This document shows, one piece after another, positions 59,774 through 64,000 of a stretch of 64,000 nt of DNA (position 1 is the stretch's first letter; the number at the start of each line of letters is the position of its first letter). The stretch is from Brachypodium distachyon. Lineage: Eukaryota > Streptophyta > Magnoliopsida > Poales > Poaceae. A model generated the notes under the pieces. The model searched no databases, was not told the DNA's origin, and saw only the letters and a list, made by a program, of their open reading frames with translations. The stretch lies in contig NC_016135.3 of the NCBI RefSeq assembly GCF_000005505.3, forward strand, positions 22,910,613 through 22,974,612. Reading direction: 5' to 3'. Made by a program: the position numbers and the translations under genes.

Positions 59774-60261
59774 TACTCCATCTGCTACAAAATATAAGAT
59801 GTATAAATTTTCTTGACCATCAAACTTTCTAAATTTGACTGAGCTTAGAGTAAAATAATTATTACATCTAGGGCATCAACAATGGTAGAGTCGCTATTGA
59901 CTCCCACGTCATCTAAATGATTAGTTGGTATTAATTACGAGGTGTACAATTGTAAAAATGTCGACTCATAGTTGAGTTTTAGCCGACTCTTGGCTAAGAA
60001 TATGTCTCTTCATGAAGAGTCAGTTCTCTTCTCTCTCATATTTATCTGTACTCCACATCAGCAAATTTCACATAAGAGTCGACCTTTGCGGATGCCCTTT
60101 CGATGTCAAATGAATACACTAAAATCATATCTTATGATGGATTTAGTGATCTTGATTTGGCATTGTAGAAATTGATATTTCTTTAGTAAATTTGGTCAAA
60201 CTTTAAAATTTTGACTTTAGAGAAATTTTATACCTCTTATATATTTTGAACGGAGGGAGTG
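59774..60261. mobile_element. Stowaway-type MITE split by a second MITE
   Basis: Outer ends TACTCCATCTGCTACAAAAT and ATATTTTGAACGGAGGGAG pair, and TTTGACTGAGC / TTTGGTCAAACTTT arms continue the hairpin. A 227-bp segment (59871-60097) sits in the middle with its own ends: GGGCATCAACAATGGTAGAG at one side and, in complement, GGGCATCCGCAAAGGTCGAC at the other. The inner piece is rich in GAGTC/GACTC words. The outer element is therefore older. I could not define a target duplication for the inner one. Confidence 0.8.
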
Positions 60262-60334
60262 CGCTTTTTCAGTCCATTTGTGTGGGACGCTATTGATCAG
60301 TGCATATCTACTACATCTGTTCCTAAATATGAGA

Positions 60335-60546
60335 TCAATGTTTTAATGGTTTTGCTATTGATAAGTTGTCTGTTTTTTAGTTAGAGATCAATCTACATGT
60401 TTGCCATCGGATTTTAATCCAACAATAGCAAATGAGAGATAAGAGAATGGGGATGACACTCAGATCTTAATTCAACGGATTTGAAACGTCGACTGATATT
60501 TAAGGCTCATTTTTAAAAAACAGATGACTTAAAAATGGCCACACCC
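60335..60546 (-). mobile_element. Short non-coding repeat family, copy 2
   Basis: Reverse-complement relative of the element at 17953-18165. On the minus strand it reads GGGTGTGGCCATTTTTAAGT, later CGTTGAATTAAGATCTGAG and GTTGGATTAAAATCC, all with counterparts in copy 1. It follows the nested Stowaway within 75 bp. Confidence 0.8.
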
Positions 60547-63500
60547 ATGTTTTAACTCTACTGTAATATATCGACTCCTACTACTTAGTACTAGTTTTTC
60601 AGTAAACTTGATCAAACTTGAATAAATTTGACTTAGAACGTTCGTAGTATATTCTTAGTACATTGGCCTCTTTAATTATACACACACCCATCTGCATCTA
60701 AGCAGGCATGACATTAATGGCGAAGATACGTAATGGTACTCATCAGCCATCACACATGCTAGCTTGCATCGATCGATCATCACCTGCCTGCATGGGCGCA
60801 CGCACCGACCGGTCGATTTGCTCAACGCCTCGCCCAATCAACACACGGATCGTGCGCTAGAGGCTCGAGATCTCCGGCGGGCGGGCGGGCGGGCGAGAGC
60901 CAAAATTCCCTTCTCTCTTTTGGATCGCCCACTTTTGACCGGTCCGCTGATTGGCGCGCGCCGTGGCCGGGCCGATCGAGACGCGCGCCCCATGCCCTAG
61001 ATCTCGGGCAGGCAAGACCAGTGGTGGTTCCAAGGACGGTGACTCGTACCAGTCGCCATATATTCTAATCCATCCGCCGGGTGGCAACTTTACCTTTAAC
61101 AAAGCTTCATTAGCTAGCCAAGGGCCTTGCTTAATTAGTTTAGTGCTAATTATTGTGCTCGTCATGGGGTCCCGACAACCACGTCGCCTTTGCGCCAATG
61201 GCGGATAAGCTCGTTCGAGAGCGAGACTAGCATGGATCCATCATCTACCGCTCGCTCTCTCGCTAATGGAGTCATTAAGCCTGGCCTAATTAATCGATCA
61301 GATCCCTCTCGCCGAAAGAGACCAGCAAGTTGACGGCCCACCACGAGAGGGGCAATTTGGTAATTAAACTGCGAGCTCCATAGGATCAGCTCCGATCCTG
61401 GCTAGCTTGAATTCATGCAACACAACCAACAAATTGACAGGGCGCATTATTTGAGTCTAATTCAAAAGGAGAAGAGGAAACAAACAAACAAACAAACAAA
61501 CAAACAAACAAACAAACAAACGTACAAACGTACGAAGAGGTCGCCTTATTCGGTTTCGTCTGGGTTTTGTGTTTTGGTCTTGGGTCGCCCCGGCCATTGG
61601 CTGGCTGGTGTTGGTTGGCACGTCGTTGTTGTTTGCCGCGCGCATCAATCAGAAGGGTGTGAGAGCAACAGCGAGAAAGTCCAACCTCCGGGGTGGCAGC
61701 TAGCTAACCCATCGGCGTTCGTGATTTCGTGTATGTTACCGAGAAATGCTGTCGGCCGGCTAGCTTAGTACTAGTAGTGCGCTCCCCCTTGGGTGCTAAT
61801 TAACCTCCCTTGGTTTGTTGCATTTGCCTCTTTTGATCCTTTTCTAGCTTACTCCATGGATCTGTGCAAAAATATACACATCAGTTTTGAAAGGGGATCG
61901 TATATATTTAGCATACTACTTCTAATGCCGTTTAGCTGACACCACATTTCGAGTCAAACTTGCAGCGTGTGTATCCATCGATGCAGAGACCGATCAAGTG
62001 TGTATCCTTCGTATGTGCCAGCGATCGATATATAAATCTAGTAAAGCATGTCATGAATTTCATAAATTCCAATCCAATTCAGGCCATGTACGTCTCCTTG
62101 TTGACCTGACACGTCGGGACACTAGTTGTCTCTCATGTCCGCGGTTGGTGGTGTTGATGTGCCACCTTTCCGTAACACACCGTCTGTCAGTTGTCCGCAT
62201 AAACATCCTCAAAGTCCAAAGAGCACGAATTCTCTTGCAACTCCCTCCCCCCCTCCCGCCCTGAACTGCTAGCGTCGTAGGTAAGGTCCCTGACATCGTC
62301 TATGGCTTTGTCTCCGCTGGAGCACATCCACTGAAATTTAAGAAAATTCCAAGGGACGGTTCGCAAATCTGTCTACGATGGTACTGTCGTTTTTCAAATA
62401 GACGTGACATCCTCTAGCCTTTCAATTTATTGCAAAATACATATCCCCGATATACACGTCCAATGCAATTTTAGCCATTTTATTTTATTTACACTGTTTT
62501 CCCAACGATGCCATCAACTAAAGAGCTAATTAACTCATCTCACTGCATGGATTGCTTTGAAAGGAGGATGCATGGGCATAGAAATGATTGGACGGAAATA
62601 TTAGAACTTCACTCACACCCTTACTTTTGTGCCCATTTGTAAAGAAATTAAATATTATAGGTGGAAATAGACATTTAATTTTTCTCTAATAAGAAAATAT
62701 ATTAATGTCAAGTTGATACCAAATGTAACTGGCCTCTGGAACAACACAAAATCACAATCGAGTCATGACATTGAGGATGCACATTTGTTTGAAACATAGT
62801 GAGTATGCAATGTTAAATCGATGTTTTTTTAGGAATACATTGTAGGGGAAACCCCTAAAGTATTAAATCGATGTTTTATTGTCTTCATGACATACGTAGG
62901 TTTTCAAAATTCAATTCCACGTGTAATTTAGCCATTTTAGAAATTTATTAATTGCGTTGGGAATCGTTTGAGTCAACCTATTATATGTTGATAAGGCAAA
63001 ACATCAAGGAACACTTGTTGAGTTCTATATGTATAGAGATTTGGCTGAAAAATATGTGTCGTCTTGGCCCTTCTTAATTTATGATGGACGTACGACCTTT
63101 CCCTAGTGGTTAATTACTATATACTCCTGATCAAAGAGTGAGTATATATATGCAAATCCCCAATGGATTGGAAGATTCTGTAGTTCAATCCCTCGATCAA
63201 TGATGAGAGTGTTACTTAATGTAGTCTCGCCAAGAAAGTTATAAGTTAATTAACACAATAGATAATCGTACACTAACTCGCATGTTGGTACGTACTAAAA
63301 GTAACTTCTAACTCTAGTTTATTTCCCACCGGTTCTTTCTATACTTGCTGTAGTTGCTTTTACAAGTAATCAGTTGTCTAGGAAAGCAGATAAATAAATC
63401 TAGGTAAATATTTTATGAACATGCAGCATCCCTCGAATTAGCAGCTAGCATCGTTTGCTACAATTTATAAACACCACGCATACTATATCTCCCAATCAAG

Positions 63501-64000
63501 TCAAATATTAGATTATTAATGCCAAGTCTATAAAGAGATAATGTTACTTAAGAAATAAGGTTACCTCTCAGAAGCAAACTACGTATATTTACAGCGTTAT
63601 GTTGTCCTTCGAGCTGAGGGTCGCTCAATATTATATGTCGTGGTGATACTATATATGATGAGTACACGAGCACACAGCTTGTTTTCTTTACACTATGTTA
63701 ACAAGATATAAACAAATCAGCAACTATCCGACTAGGAAGCAACCATGGAAAGTTAGTTATAATCAAACATTTTGTACTGTACAGTACATAATTAAATGAA
63801 GAACACGAAAGTTCATTTAGCAGGTTACGAGGAATATAAAAACTTACTAACCACATGACCAGTGGGAGACATATCAACATCAATATTTGTTGCATCAAAT
63901 CTGTGCAGTCACGGCACTACCCATTTCTCGTTATTACTACCCCACAGTGCATATGTCGCAGATCACGTACTGGTTGTGAGTGCCACTTGGTATCGTCTAA
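60547..64000. other. Gene-free right end of the window
   Basis: 60868-60896 contains a GGGC run of about five units. 60780-61340 is GC-rich with open frames but no domain. 61478-61521 is an (AAAC)n microsatellite. From 61800 to the end the sequence is AT-rich, with many TATATA words and short frames only. It may be upstream sequence of a gene beyond the window. I see no gene, tRNA or clear miRNA hairpin. Confidence 0.45.
61478..61521 (+). repeat. (AAAC)n microsatellite
   Basis: About eleven tandem CAAA units, perfect, followed by GTACAAACG variants. Likely polymorphic between accessions. Confidence 0.95.

Overview
This window is nuclear DNA from a grass, most likely a compact-genome pooid such as Brachypodium; the species is an inference. 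The support is GT-AG introns, intronless GC-rich genes with CG- or GC-ending codons, grass-type LEA, LTP-like and HIPP genes, many small Stowaway-type inverted-repeat elements ending in CTCCCTCCG, and a copia LTR of the BARE/Angela type. There is no prokaryotic, organellar or viral gene organisation. I found no convincing tRNA, rRNA, CRISPR array or operon.

Layout, left to right. 1-1659 is the 3' part of a Mutator-like (MULE) transposase gene. 3091-5965 is ALG2, an ER mannosyltransferase, in eight exons with two Stowaway elements in its introns. 10461-11744 is an intronless U-box E3 ligase. 13777-15482 is a plant-specific unknown gene with a recent internal exon duplication. 16602-17824 is a class III peroxidase whose expected start codon reads ATC. 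20257-24131 is a 3.9-kb non-coding MULE-like element with a 9-bp target duplication. 24309-29338 is a tandem pair of LEA genes, each preceded by LINE-derived DNA, with a possible LEA scrap between them. 30979-31438 is a small LTP-like secreted protein. 32102-35313 (minus) is a two-AT-hook AHL gene with introns. 35783-38050 is a composite satellite with a 77-bp unit. 40318-41533 is a heavy-metal-associated isoprenylated protein (HIPP). 42087-42551 (minus) is a broken ATL-type RING gene that seems to have been read antisense into a chimeric plus-strand ORF. 45776-51824 is a cluster of transposons: a solo LTR, a CACTA element inside an older LTR-like sequence, and a copia solo LTR. 54350-55327 (minus) is an intronless one-AT-hook AHL gene. 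55700-64000 is almost gene-free, AT-rich and MITE-bearing.

The genes do not form one pathway. They are ordinary independent loci: protein N-glycosylation, ubiquitination, cell-wall redox, desiccation protection, lipid-transfer-like secretion, metal binding and AT-rich-DNA-binding regulation. The two LEA genes are a clear local duplication that shares the promoter core, coding region and 3' flank. The two AHL genes belong to the two different structural classes of that family.

The most unusual material is structural. It includes exon tandem repeats in the MULE transposase gene, the exon duplication in the unknown gene, the ATG-to-ATC change in the peroxidase, the antisense ATL chimera, the 77-bp satellite grown inside a roughly 320-bp macro-repeat, and several mobile elements whose exact ends and target duplications can be read. 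I did not find a new multi-gene biological system, and I say so plainly.
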